Source: Pseudomonadota bacterium (GTDB taxonomy: Bacteria; Pseudomonadota; Gammaproteobacteria; Arenicellales; Arenicellaceae). From it: a DNA stretch of 9,644 nucleotides. Below are positions 1 through 8,145 of this stretch, in pieces; within the stretch, counting starts at the first letter, position 1, and every line of letters starts with the position of its first letter. The position numbers and the translations under genes are program-made. The notes under the pieces were generated by a model. That model searched no databases, was not told where the DNA came from, and was given only the letters and a program-made list of their open reading frames with translations. The DNA lies in the NCBI GenBank assembly GCA_018660405.1, contig JABJKL010000104.1:1-9644 (forward strand), read 5' to 3'.

Positions 1-3000
1 AAAATATTGAGATAGCCGACTTCCCAGACCTTTATACAAAAATCCACATCATTAAAAGCCACCGCGAATTGGGTTTCGTCGAACCCACCCAATTCATCGT
101 AGATTGCACGACTCACCATCATCAATGCACCCGTCACCGCGGTTACGTTCTGAATAAGTTGTAAGCGGTTAAAATAACCTTCGTGGAAAGCGGGCAAGTT
201 CTTGTGCAAATGCCCCGCATACCCTCCCAGACCCGTACCGATTCCGGCATGCTGAATTGTATTGTCTGGATAGTAAAGTTTGGCACCGACCACACCGATC
301 TCGTCTCGTTGAGAATGCTCCAATAAAGACTCTATCCAATCGGGCGTAAGTACTTCGATATCGTTATTGAACAATACAACATGTTCGCCCGAGCTATGTT
401 GTACACCTAAATTAATCAACGCCGAAAAATTAAATGCCTGATTAGACTCAATAAATTTTATCCGGCTGTCTTCCTCCTCTAACTGTTTCATCTCTTTGTA
501 AAGGATAGGGGAAACACTATTGTTCGATACACCAATAATTTCGTAATTTTGATAAGTCGATAACTTTTTTATTGTGCCAATACATTTATCGAGCAGGAAC
601 GGCTTATCCTTAAACGGAATAACAATGCTTACCAAAGGCTGCCCAACAATCTGCCGCTTCACTCGGAAATAATGTAATTTATTGCCATCTAACACTTCCG
701 CCTTTTCGCCTCTTCGGGTTAACGCGTCGCTAATTGCTCTCCGGGCATTCTCATGTGCGGCAGGTTTCGCTTCGGGGTTTAAAGCTGTAGAACCCTCGAT
801 CATTCGCCAGTGATAAAGAGGCTTTGCAACGTGTTCAATTCCTTTAGATTGCTCGACCGCCCGCAAAAACAAATCATAATCTTGCGCCCCCTCGTAACCC
901 TCTCTAAACCCCCCAACACGTTCAAACAAATCGCGCTTTATGAGCACCATATGTGTGATGTAATTTTGGGATAGCAATAAATCAGGAGAAAAGTCAGGTT
1001 TAAAGTGTGGATTCTGTAATTCGCCATCTTCTATAAGAAAATCTTCATCGGAATACACAAACTCAGCGCCAGTTTCCTGAGCTTTAAGCGATAACTCTAA
1101 TAATGCGTTTGGTGCCAACGCATCATCGTGGTCAAGCAGCGTCAGGTAAGACCCCTCTGCCATTGATGCGGCACGATTACTGGCGATAGATATATTTTCA
1201 TTACGCTTGCTAAACTGAACCTTAATCTGGTTGTCGGTAATAGACTCGAGAAACTCTCGCGTCGCCTTGTTATGTGAACCATCATCGACAATACAAAGTT
1301 CCCAGTTTGGGTAAGATTGGCGTCGCACCGAATCAAGCGTTTGCTCAAGCAGCTCAGGTGCCAGGTTATAAACCGGCATAAGAATGCTGACCAGTGGTGA
1401 TGACTTTAGTTCTTTGGTGTTACGCCAATAGTTGTAAGGGCGAGAGCCCAGCCATTGTTCATATTCGTTGGGAGCACGTTCGACAGAATCGATAACAACT
1501 TCCACGACGGGGTCAATTTCACTGGCATGACGATGTCTCAAGTGCCGCATCAAGCCCAGCACGCCATGCTGCCGTAGTGCTGCAAATGGCCTCAACAACT
1601 GAGGGCCCAAAAGCCGTAACTTAGGTAAAAGCCCTCTGTGCAAGATATCCCTGTAAACCTCGGCGTACCGCCAAATTTTTGAACTCTTTATTATCGCCAG
1701 TTCATCCTCGGCACACACCACACGGTCGTTTAAGCTAGCGATGTCCACCAAGCGTTCCTCAATGATGTCGCTCGCCATCATAAAGCGATCAGAGGCCACC
1801 AAATACTCTCGTGAACGGGGATAAACAACTTCGAATTCCACAAACAACTTTTCACCCGGTTTTATTCGTCGTCGTAGCTCAAGATGGAATTCGATCCAGT
1901 TATGAGGCTCGTATAAATAATACCCGGTTCCAAAATCACCTGTTTCAAAATACATTCCCCCCATCGAGTGCGCCCGCGCATGTATTTGGTGCTCGCCCTC
2001 GATAAACCAAAGCACTTCTTCGCTCTGTTCGCTCACAACCAGTAGCCGTACCCCATAGAGCCTGAAAAACCCCGCTAATTCTTCCCAATACAAACCACTT
2101 GGATCCAAGCGCAAAAATTGAAGTGCGTGCGCTGCCTCGGGCAAAGCTATTCGCACGCACTGTTGCTCGCGACTTGCACCCGCTTTAGTGATAGCGCGCT
2201 GTTGCGGAATATAATCCTCTTTGTCGCGGCGCCAAAACACCACCATATCCGGGTCAACCGGGTTCTTTCTCTCCACAAATGGTGCATGCAAATCCATCAA
2301 TATGGGTGCCGAAGATGCCACGTTCTGTAGCAATTCGTCTTTTTCCAATAAATCATCGAGCATAGCCTTCCCAAGTGGCTTGCCAACCAGCTCAAAACAA
2401 TGGAAAACCAGATCAAGTGTGTTGATCAGCCTTCTGGATATCGAGTATTCGAACAACAAGCTGCGATAACTGGCTACGAAAATAATAATCGCCCGAAATA
2501 ACAACAGCTCAGCGAATACTGGCCATTCGGTATGCCACTCTTTATCGATCACCTCATACCGGCCATCAACAAGGACAATGTTGCTGGGCAACAAATCGAG
2601 ATTTAAATTTTCGGCTTTTTCCAGAAAGGTAAAGTACTCGCGCACACCTTGATCAAACTCATCAAAATGTTTTTCAGACAGGAGCGCTCGCGACCAAACA
2701 ACCGACAATAATGGGCCATCATAATAAGGCTCAACCGACTCTGGGCTATGTATAACCCCATTAACTGCACCGCTTCGCTGCGCGGCCTTTTTATCAATAA
2801 ACTCTCGACACACCCGGTTCACGCCAGCCGACTTTTTTGCCAGCGTACAGTACTCTACACGCCTGTTAAATTTGGGTAAATGTGCAAAATCCGGTGCTGC
2901 TAGTTTGCTTATTGCACTCGAAGACTTCGCGGCGAGAATCAGGAATGAGTTTGCTATCTGGCCGAGATACCCCCCCTCGCAAGCCGCTCGCCAGAGCAGC

Positions 3001-3896
3001 ATTTCGCGTCCACCCATATCGAGGTACTCAAGATAGTCTCTTGAACGCGTGCATTCCAGAAGATTGGACGCGTATTTATGTTCCGCGGCAAACTTCTCAG
3101 AAATGACCAGATCAGGAATTTTGTAATCAGGAAACGGATACAAAACCTCGTTTTCACCCAAACCTGCATCCGTTAGCTGCGTTTGCCATTCACCATAAGT
3201 GTAAGTCTTAATCCCAGCACTCTGCGGATACCCACTAATGCCTATGTACGACTCGGCATAATGATCCTCATTGGCACCCATAACGTACTTCAGACCGGTA
3301 CGATTTTCGATCGCGATTAATATCGTACCATCATCTTTCATGGCCGATTTTCCTTTGCTTAGAAGAGCCTGTAATGCCTCCTCATCGCTCAAACCATCGG
3401 AAAACCGGCCAGCGTACTCGGTAACACCAACATATAAAACCAGATCGTAAGCACCCTCAGAAAATTCAAAATCATTGAAGTTACCCGTCGCTATCGTGAC
3501 ATTATCCAAGCCTCTACAGCGCAATGCCGCAAGCTCAGCCCGCACTGGTGAGCCTTCGACCGAATCCACTATCAGGCCTTGCTCGCCCAGATAACGAGTA
3601 ATAGCTCCACAGCCACAGCCAAGTTCGAGCACCCGCTTACAAGAAGTTAAATCAAAACCCCGTAGTAAGTTGGCACGAACCGGCGTTAGATGGTATTCAC
3701 TACCCCAATCACGAATATGACCTTTAAGCTCGTCAGAATGGCTGCTCAGATCGGTAGCCTCTGTCAAAACCGTCCTTAAATATTGCTCGGTCTCAGAGCC
3801 GTCAGAATACGCAAAATCACCTTGTGCAGCCGGGTGTACATAAACGCCATGGTCATTCTGAACCAGCATGTTGAGCTTGATTAACGATGCCTTCAC
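1..3896 (-). CDS. Multidomain polysaccharide enzyme: methyltransferase, kinase-like domain and two GT2 glycosyltransferases (3' end outside window)
   Basis: Reading the minus strand from 3896 gives an uninterrupted frame of 1298 codons that runs off the left edge. Domains: (a) residues about 60-300, a class I SAM-dependent methyltransferase with motif I VLELGCGCG at 89-97; (b) about 340-520, a kinase/aminoglycoside-phosphotransferase-like segment with a catalytic-loop-like DLLPSN (D434, N439) and a metal-binding-like D451 in VIDKEW, but N432 where kinases have His; (c) about 740, an SSKIWRY motif of the kind often found ahead of such glycosyltransferases; (d) from about 833, GT2 domain 1 with VSILMPVYN, IVDDGS (869-874) and DHDD (922-925); (e) from about 1086, GT2 domain 2 with VSIVIPFKD and NND (1177-1179). 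The GTG start at 3896 overlaps the wzt stop (GTGA) and has an AAGGA site 6 nt upstream; ATG at 3870 lacks one. Family knowledge: methyltransferase-GT2 fusions such as WsaE build methylated rhamnans, and WbdD pairs a methyltransferase with a kinase to cap O-antigen. Cytoplasmic glycan assembly plus end modification is inference; substrates are unknown. Confidence 0.9.
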   Translation of the reverse strand, partial: MKASLIKLNMLVQNDHGVYVHPAAQGDFAYSDGSETEQYLRTVLTEATDLSSHSDELKGHIRDWGSEYHLTPVRANLLRGFDLTSCKRVLELGCGCGAITRYLGEQGLIVDSVEGSPVRAELAALRCRGLDNVTIATGNFNDFEFSEGAYDLVLYVGVTEYAGRFSDGLSDEEALQALLSKGKSAMKDDGTILIAIENRTGLKYVMGANEDHYAESYIGISGYPQSAGIKTYTYGEWQTQLTDAGLGENEVLYPFPDYKIPDLVISEKFAAEHKYASNLLECTRSRDYLEYLDMGGREMLLWRAACEGGYLGQIANSFLILAAKSSSAISKLAAPDFAHLPKFNRRVEYCTLAKKSAGVNRVCREFIDKKAAQRSGAVNGVIHSPESVEPYYDGPLLSVVWSRALLSEKHFDEFDQGVREYFTFLEKAENLNLDLLPSNIVLVDGRYEVIDKEWHTEWPVFAELLLFRAIIIFVASYRSLLFEYSISRRLINTLDLVFHCFELVGKPLGKAMLDDLLEKDELLQNVASSAPILMDLHAPFVERKNPVDPDMVVFWRRDKEDYIPQQRAITKAGASREQQCVRIALPEAAHALQFLRLDPSGLYWEELAGFFRLYGVRLLVVSEQSEEVLWFIEGEHQIHARAHSMGGMYFETGDFGTGYYLYEPHNWIEFHLELRRRIKPGEKLFVEFEVVYPRSREYLVASDRFMMASDIIEERLVDIASLNDRVVCAEDELAIIKSSKIWRYAEVYRDILHRGLLPKLRLLGPQLLRPFAALRQHGVLGLMRHLRHRHASEIDPVVEVVIDSVERAPNEYEQWLGSRPYNYWRNTKELKSSPLVSILMPVYNLAPELLEQTLDSVRRQSYPNWELCIVDDGSHNKATREFLESITDNQIKVQFSKRNENISIASNRAASMAEGSYLTLLDHDDALAPNALLELSLKAQETGAEFVYSDEDFLIEDGELQNPHFKPDFSPDLLLSQNYITHMVLIKRDLFERVGGFREGYEGAQDYDLFLRAVEQSKGIEHVAKPLYHWRMIEGSTALNPEAKPAAHENARRAISDALTRRGEKAEVLDGNKLHYFRVKRQIVGQPLVSIVIPFKDKPFLLDKCIGTIKKLSTYQNYEIIGVSNNSVSPILYKEMKQLEEEDSRIKFIESNQAFNFSALINLGVQHSSGEHVVLFNNDIEVLTPDWIESLLEHSQRDEIGVVGAKLYYPDNTIQHAGIGTGLGGYAGHLHKNLPAFHEGYFNRLQLIQNVTAVTGALMMVSRAIYDELGGFDETQFAVAFNDVDFCIKVWEVGYLNI

Positions 3897-5188
3897 TGAA
3901 CTTCCTTGATCTCACCATTGAGTGCCGCCAGACCAAATGCCGTCTGATTATCCTCGACTCGCAGATGAATCATGTCGTAGCGGCGGTCGATCGCAACGTT
4001 GTCTTTATCGTTATCGTCCTGGGCCACACCCAGAGAGATAAAATAATCGCCAGCGAGTAAGTTCAATTTTAGCTTACATTGAAACTGTAAGGTCTCGCCT
4101 TGCTTGCCGGACGAAGAAACCTTGCCGTTAATACGCGAATTAGTGCCATAGATCGCAGTGCCATCTGGAGTTTTGACGGTAACGCCATAAATCAATCGAT
4201 CAAGGCCACTATGGAAATGCACCGCAAAACGCAGCAAAACGCTGGCTCCACTAGAGCATCTATGCCGCACCGCCTCATCACCACAAGTAATCTGATAATC
4301 AATGATCTCGGCTCGCCGATCTCCCCATCGATGTTCGGCGGCATTATACGTCGGGTGATTGGGGCAAGCGTCAACCGTGGGATCAAGACTGAGCTGACCT
4401 TCGTCATTTTTATCGACCCCCCCATTGCGGTTAGCCAAATCAACCGAATCAGAAGAAAACATCATTTCTAAATATTCATGAACCACGTCTTTGGGTTCGC
4501 CCGATTTTCGAGCCTCGCCCTCATCCAGCAAAATTGCCCGGTCACAATAGTTAATAATGCTCTCAGTCGAATGCGTTACAAATAAAATGGCAACGCCCTG
4601 ATTCTTCATCTCTTCAAGCCGACGAAAGCATTTGCGTTGGAACCGAATATCCCCAACCGCCAGCGCCTCGTCAATGATGAGAATATCGGGTTGCATATTA
4701 ATCGCGACCGCAAATGCCAAACGCACATACATACCGCTTGAATAGGTTCTAACCGGTCGGTGCATAAACTCACCCAAGCCAGAAAACTCGACAATATCGG
4801 GTAGTTTTTCATGGAATTCTTCACGACTTAAACCCAGGATCGAAGCATTAAGACGCGCATTTTCCATACCCGTGAATTCGGGATTAAAACCGGCACCTAA
4901 CTCCAACAAGGCAGAAATTCTTCCCTTGGTATAAACCTCGCCAGAGGTTTCCTGCAAGGTTCCGGCAATGATCTGCAATAAAGTTGATTTGCCCGATCCA
5001 TTTTTTCCAACAATACCTACCGTCTCGCCACGGTGGAGCTTTAACCCAACACCTTCCAGGGCCTTGAACTCATCACTCAACTTCAGTTTGTTGCCGAATA
5101 AAGATTGCCAAAGGCGATGTATTGGTTTGCGATAACCTTGATAAGTTTTGCAAACATTATCCACCGAAACCAATAACTCAGATGACAT
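3893..5188 (-). CDS. wzt: Polysaccharide ABC transporter ATPase with C-terminal substrate-recognition domain (Wzt-type)
   Basis: A 431-residue ATPase that powers export of lipid-linked polysaccharide across the inner membrane with Wzm. Seen: Walker A GKNGSGKST at 61-69, signature YSSGMYVRLAF from 149, Walker B ILIIDEA with D173-E174, and switch H206 in VTHS. The nucleotide-binding domain ends near residue 245. A hydrophilic linker rich in D and N (about 246-284) leads to a beta-rich domain at about 285-415, matching the Wzt C-terminal fold that binds the glycan end in E. coli O8/O9a-type systems. The length agrees with Wzt proteins that carry this extra domain; simpler exporters such as KpsT are about half as long. 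ATG at 5188 is chosen over the frame's earlier ATG at 5293 because homology begins at MSSELLVSVDNV, GAGG lies 8 nt upstream, and the longer form would overlap wzm by over 100 bp. It overlaps wzm by 11 bp. Confidence 0.93.
   Translation of the reverse strand: MSSELLVSVDNVCKTYQGYRKPIHRLWQSLFGNKLKLSDEFKALEGVGLKLHRGETVGIVGKNGSGKSTLLQIIAGTLQETSGEVYTKGRISALLELGAGFNPEFTGMENARLNASILGLSREEFHEKLPDIVEFSGLGEFMHRPVRTYSSGMYVRLAFAVAINMQPDILIIDEALAVGDIRFQRKCFRRLEEMKNQGVAILFVTHSTESIINYCDRAILLDEGEARKSGEPKDVVHEYLEMMFSSDSVDLANRNGGVDKNDEGQLSLDPTVDACPNHPTYNAAEHRWGDRRAEIIDYQITCGDEAVRHRCSSGASVLLRFAVHFHSGLDRLIYGVTVKTPDGTAIYGTNSRINGKVSSSGKQGETLQFQCKLKLNLLAGDYFISLGVAQDDNDKDNVAIDRRYDMIHLRVEDNQTAFGLAALNGEIKEVQ
3901..3907 (-). 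promoter_or_regulatory. Ribosome binding site supporting the GTG start at 3896
   Basis: On the minus strand AAGGAAG lies inside the last codons of wzt, with its AAGGA core 6 nt before the GTG at 3896. The alternative ATG at 3870 has no purine-rich site at a proper distance. The start and the wzt stop share the sequence GTGA, so translation of the two genes is probably coupled. Confidence 0.7.
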
Positions 5189-5966
5189 CGGCGAAGCCTC
5201 GACGTGTGCGACTGAACCACCAGTAGCCACACACCAAACTGAACAAACCGACCAGGGTATAAATGCCCAGGTGATACCAGTTGGGTAATTCACCCCACAT
5301 CAGCACTTTACGCAATTCAATAACAATCGTGGTAATGGGATTCATATAAATGAACACTTGCCATTGTTCTGGAATGCGTGAAATGGGGAAAAAGATCGGC
5401 GACATAAAAAGCAAAATAGTTGCCACCACACCGACCATCTGGGCAATGTCGCGCACATACACGCCCAGGGATGCTAAAAACCAATTCATTCCTAAAATAA
5501 GCAAAACCAATGGTGCCAACACCAAAGGCGCTAAAAATGCCGTTAACGGTATAGTAAAACCCGCTACCACCATGAATATCACCAACACCAAAAGACTCAC
5601 AGCAAAGTGAAACAGCGCAGAGCAGAGCGTAACCAACGGCAGTATTTCCAAAGGGAAGACTACTTTTTTAACGAGTTGGACATTGCCGGTAATCAAGCCT
5701 GGCGCGCGCGTAAGACATTCAGTAAATAATGCGTGCACAATCAGCCCGGAAAACAGGATCACGCCGAATTGAATTTCGCTTTCCTGCTCCAGACCCCAGC
5801 GTGTTTTAAACACAACACTGAATACGAACATATAGACCGCGAGCATTATTAGCGGCAAAACGAACGACCAAACAATACCCAGCATCGACCCACGGTACCG
5901 CTGCAACACTTCACGCAGGGTCATCTGTGCTATCAGATAACGATGCTTCAGCAAACTCCTAATCAA
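5178..5966 (-). CDS. wzm: Polysaccharide ABC transporter permease (Wzm-type)
   Basis: A 262-residue ABC-2 family integral membrane protein forming the export channel with Wzt. The N-terminus MIRSLLKHRYLIAQMTLREVLQRYRGS has the amphipathic segment and RYRGS-like motif typical of Wzm/KpsM/TagG permeases. Six hydrophobic segments are visible at about 28-53, 67-85, 107-137, 140-170, 176-195 and 231-252, as expected for the family. The start is TTG at 5966: a strong GGGGGAG site lies 7 nt upstream and the next ATG (residue 15) would cut into the conserved N-terminus. The gene begins 32 bp after the rmlA stop and overlaps wzt by 11 bp, which fits co-translation of the two subunits. The closely related teichoic-acid exporters are an alternative in Gram-positives, but the regulator and Wzt type point to a Gram-negative O-antigen or capsule exporter. 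Confidence 0.92.
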   Translation of the reverse strand: MIRSLLKHRYLIAQMTLREVLQRYRGSMLGIVWSFVLPLIMLAVYMFVFSVVFKTRWGLEQESEIQFGVILFSGLIVHALFTECLTRAPGLITGNVQLVKKVVFPLEILPLVTLCSALFHFAVSLLVLVIFMVVAGFTIPLTAFLAPLVLAPLVLLILGMNWFLASLGVYVRDIAQMVGVVATILLFMSPIFFPISRIPEQWQVFIYMNPITTIVIELRKVLMWGELPNWYHLGIYTLVGLFSLVCGYWWFSRTRRGFADVI

Positions 5967-5973
5967 TCTATTG

Positions 5974-5980
5974 CTCCCCC
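5974..5980 (-). promoter_or_regulatory. Ribosome binding site supporting the TTG start of wzm
   Basis: On the minus strand GGGGGAG lies 7 nt before the TTG codon at 5966. No ATG or GTG start is found at a suitable distance, so this site decides the start. The rare TTG may lower permease synthesis relative to its neighbours (inference). Confidence 0.6.
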
Positions 5981-5998
5981 AACGAACGACGTGCGAAA

Positions 5999-6889
5999 TT
6001 AATCCCGTACCCCACCCTGTTTGTCCAAATCGAGCACTCTGAGCAAATATTGCCCATAGCCATTCTTTTTATATTTTTCACCCAGAGCCTGCAGCGCTTC
6101 ATCATCGATATAACCATTACGCCAGGCGATTTCTTCGGGGCAGGCAATTTTCATGCCCTGTCTATTTTCAATCGTTTCAATGAACATGGATGCCTGCAAC
6201 AAGGACTCGTGCGTCCCCATATCCAGCCAGGCCATTCCACGCCCCAAAACTTCTACCGATAAGTCACCCCACTCCAGATACTGCTTGTTTACCTCGGTAA
6301 TCTCTAACTCGCCACGCTCGGATGGTTTGATTTCCCTGGACACATCGATGACACGATTATCGTAAAAATAAAGCCCGGTAACGGCGTAATTCGACTTGGG
6401 GTTGTCAGGCTTTTCTTCAAGGCTCAAGGCGCGCCACTGATCGTCGAACTCAACCACGCCATAGCGCTCCGGATCCTGCACTGGGTAGGCAAACACGGTC
6501 GCCCCTTTGTCTTTAGCCGCCGCTCGCTTAAGCGCCACAGAGAAATCGTGCCCGTGGAATACGTTATCACCCAACACTAACGCGCAGGTCTCTTTACCTA
6601 TAAATTCAGCCCCAATAATGAAAGCTTGTGCCAAACCATCGGGGGATGGTTGAACCGCGTACGACAGATTAATGCCCCAGGCAGAACCGTCACCCAACAA
6701 CTGCTGAAAACGTGGCGTATCGGATGGCGTAGAAATGACCAATATATCCTTAATACCCGCCATCATCAGCGACGACAACGGATAATAAATCATCGGCTTG
6801 TCGTATACCGGTAACAACTGCTTCGAAACGGCCTGCGTTACCGGGTGCAAACGACTGCCTGAGCCTCCAGCCAGAATAATACCTCTCAT
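5999..6889 (-). CDS. rmlA: Glucose-1-phosphate thymidylyltransferase
   Basis: A 296-residue cytoplasmic enzyme joining glucose-1-phosphate and dTTP to give dTDP-glucose and pyrophosphate, the first step of dTDP-deoxysugar synthesis. Seen: N-terminal nucleotide-binding motif [11 protein letters not shown] (6-16; most homologues have GTRLYP), the [17 protein letters not shown] block from 23, [10 protein letters not shown] at 80-89, metal-binding D108 in LGDN, EEKP at 158-161 and WLDMGTH at 221-227. Length is normal for RmlA/RffH. ATG at 6889 is preceded by AAGGAG at 8 nt. It follows rmlB after a 185 bp gap and precedes wzm by 32 bp. The paralogue RffH, of enterobacterial common antigen, has the same activity; its position next to wzm/wzt argues for O-antigen-type use. 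Confidence 0.96.
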   Translation of the reverse strand: MRGIILAGGSGSRLHPVTQAVSKQLLPVYDKPMIYYPLSSLMMAGIKDILVISTPSDTPRFQQLLGDGSAWGINLSYAVQPSPDGLAQAFIIGAEFIGKETCALVLGDNVFHGHDFSVALKRAAAKDKGATVFAYPVQDPERYGVVEFDDQWRALSLEEKPDNPKSNYAVTGLYFYDNRVIDVSREIKPSERGELEITEVNKQYLEWGDLSVEVLGRGMAWLDMGTHESLLQASMFIETIENRQGMKIACPEEIAWRNGYIDDEALQALGEKYKKNGYGQYLLRVLDLDKQGGVRD

Positions 6890-7071
6890 AATAGATGCTC
6901 CTTCAAATTGATCTTATTGTTTGGTGCCTGGGGCACCTCTGGATGATTCTGGAAGAAGTAGATTGGGTTTAAAATGTTCAAATTTGAGGCGCGAATCGCG
7001 CGTAATAGCTGGCTATTGCGAAGATTCGCAACAAAGAAGTTGGACATTTTGAGCCTAAGATACGATTCCAT
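6886..7071 (-). CDS. Doubtful 61-codon ORF between rmlB and rmlA
   Basis: An open frame begins at ATG 7071, three bases after the rmlB stop, and ends with TGA overlapping the rmlA ATG (ATGA). The predicted peptide starts [13 protein letters not shown] and ends [11 protein letters not shown]. It has no signal peptide, membrane segment or family motif that I recognise. The tight fit to both neighbours is what an operon gene would show. Against it, there is no convincing ribosome binding site before ATG 7071 or the second ATG (residue 9), and the stretch contains three adjacent palindromes. It may be only a spacer. Confidence 0.2.
   Translation of the reverse strand: MESYLRLKMSNFFVANLRNSQLLRAIRASNLNILNPIYFFQNHPEVPQAPNNKINLKEHLL
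6978..7017. repeat. Cluster of three adjacent short palindromes in the rmlB-rmlA gap
   Basis: Three perfect inverted repeats lie nearly end to end: TCAAATTTGA (6978-6987), GCGCGA-A-TCGCGC (6989-7001) and AATAGC-TG-GCTATT (7004-7017). The loops are too short for classical terminator hairpins and no T-run follows on the minus strand. They could be protein-binding sites, an mRNA processing or pausing element, or chance. Role unknown. Confidence 0.4.
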
Positions 7072-7074
7072 GAA

Positions 7075-8133
7075 TTAACCAGAGGTGCCCAGCCGCTCGC
7101 CGCGATATTCCGCAGCAACCGCTTTACACCAGGGCTCGTTTTCAAGATACCAATCCACGGTTGCCGCAAGACCTGTTTCAAAGGTCTCGTCAGGCAACCA
7201 ATTCAACTCGTCAGCAATTTTGGTAGCATCGATGGCGTACCGCTGATCATGCCCCGCGCGGTCTTCCACAAAAGCAATAAGCGCTTGGTATTTTGAGCCA
7301 TCTGCGCGCGGCCTACGCTTATCGAGCAAAGCGCAAAGCGTTTTGACCACTTCGATATTCTGCTTTTCATTACGTCCGCCAACATTGTAGACCTCGCCGG
7401 GAATGCCTTGATTAGCGATTTTCCAAAGCGCCTTTACGTGATCCACCACGTAAAGCCAGTCGCGAACATTGTCGCCCTTTCCGTAAATCGGCAAAGGCTC
7501 ACCCGCTAGCGCTTTGTGAATAATCAGCGGTATGAGTTTTTCCGGAAATTGATACGGCCCGTAATTATTCGAACAACTTGAAATCACCACCGGCAAACCA
7601 TAAGTTTTGTGCCACGCCCGCACCAAATGATCTGACCCTGCCTTGCTCGCAGAATACGGCGAATTTGGTTTGTAGCGGGTCGTTTCGGTAAACAAACCTG
7701 TGTCACCAAGGCTCCCGTACACTTCATCGGTGGAAATGTGGTGAAAGCGAAATGCTTTTGACCGAACGCCGGTGAGTGTTTTTTGGTATTCGCTCGCAGT
7801 CTGCAGCATCGTATATGTGCCGACCAGATTTGTTTGAATAAAATCGCCCGGATCATCAATCGAGCGATCCACATGCGATTCCGCTGCCAGATGCATCACT
7901 GCATCCGGTTGGTGTTTTTTCAATAAGCCACGAATCCCTTGCGCATCGAGAATGTCCATTTGATAAAAATGGTGACGCTCATGGTCTGCTGAATCACCCA
8001 GCGACAATAAACTGCCAGCATAGGTTAGCTTATCGACATTGATCACAGTGGTTTCAGTGTTTTCGATCAAATACCGAACCAGCGCTGAGCCAATGAAACC
8101 GGCACCACCAGTGATTAATACAGTGTTATGCAT
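7075..8133 (-). CDS. rmlB: dTDP-glucose 4,6-dehydratase
   Basis: A 352-residue NAD-dependent short-chain dehydrogenase/reductase of the extended class, converting dTDP-glucose to dTDP-4-keto-6-deoxyglucose in the cytoplasm. Seen: dinucleotide-binding GGAGFIGS at 9-16, [11 protein letters not shown] from 81, the catalytic STDEVYG with T135-D136-E137, and the YSASK pair Y160/K164, followed by [15 protein letters not shown], which is diagnostic of RmlB. The length matches the family. I choose ATG at 8133 ([10 protein letters not shown]) because the earlier in-frame TTG at 8145 would sit directly after the regulator stop, while TTGGA lies 7 nt before the ATG and the shorter form starts just ahead of the first beta strand. 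It follows the regulator by 12 bp. RmlC and RmlD, needed for dTDP-rhamnose, are absent here, so the final sugar cannot be named. Confidence 0.96.
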   Translation of the reverse strand: MHNTVLITGGAGFIGSALVRYLIENTETTVINVDKLTYAGSLLSLGDSADHERHHFYQMDILDAQGIRGLLKKHQPDAVMHLAAESHVDRSIDDPGDFIQTNLVGTYTMLQTASEYQKTLTGVRSKAFRFHHISTDEVYGSLGDTGLFTETTRYKPNSPYSASKAGSDHLVRAWHKTYGLPVVISSCSNNYGPYQFPEKLIPLIIHKALAGEPLPIYGKGDNVRDWLYVVDHVKALWKIANQGIPGEVYNVGGRNEKQNIEVVKTLCALLDKRRPRADGSKYQALIAFVEDRAGHDQRYAIDATKIADELNWLPDETFETGLAATVDWYLENEPWCKAVAAEYRGERLGTSG

Positions 8134-8145
8134 ACTTAATTCCAA

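Noticed and set aside
2118..3169. Several 60-80 codon ORFs on both strands within the large gene
   Set aside because: The single 1298-codon frame with clear domain motifs explains this region; the short ORFs show no family signal.
4100..4471. 123-codon plus-strand ORF opposite the wzt C-terminal domain
   Set aside because: It lies entirely opposite a well-supported gene, has no ribosome site or recognisable motif, and its composition is that of a reverse reading of wzt.
5189..5293. Extended N-terminus of wzt starting at ATG 5293
   Set aside because: The extra 35 residues overlap the end of wzm, contain no family similarity, and are its out-of-frame reading; the ATG at 5188 has a ribosome site and begins where homology begins.
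5967..5998. Terminator between rmlA and wzm
   Set aside because: The 32 bp gap has no GC-rich stem followed by a T-run and contains the wzm ribosome site; the genes read as one operon.
8134..8145. TTG 8145 as the start of rmlB
   Set aside because: It lies directly next to the regulator stop without a spaced ribosome site; ATG 8133 fits the family N-terminus and has TTGGA 7 nt upstream.
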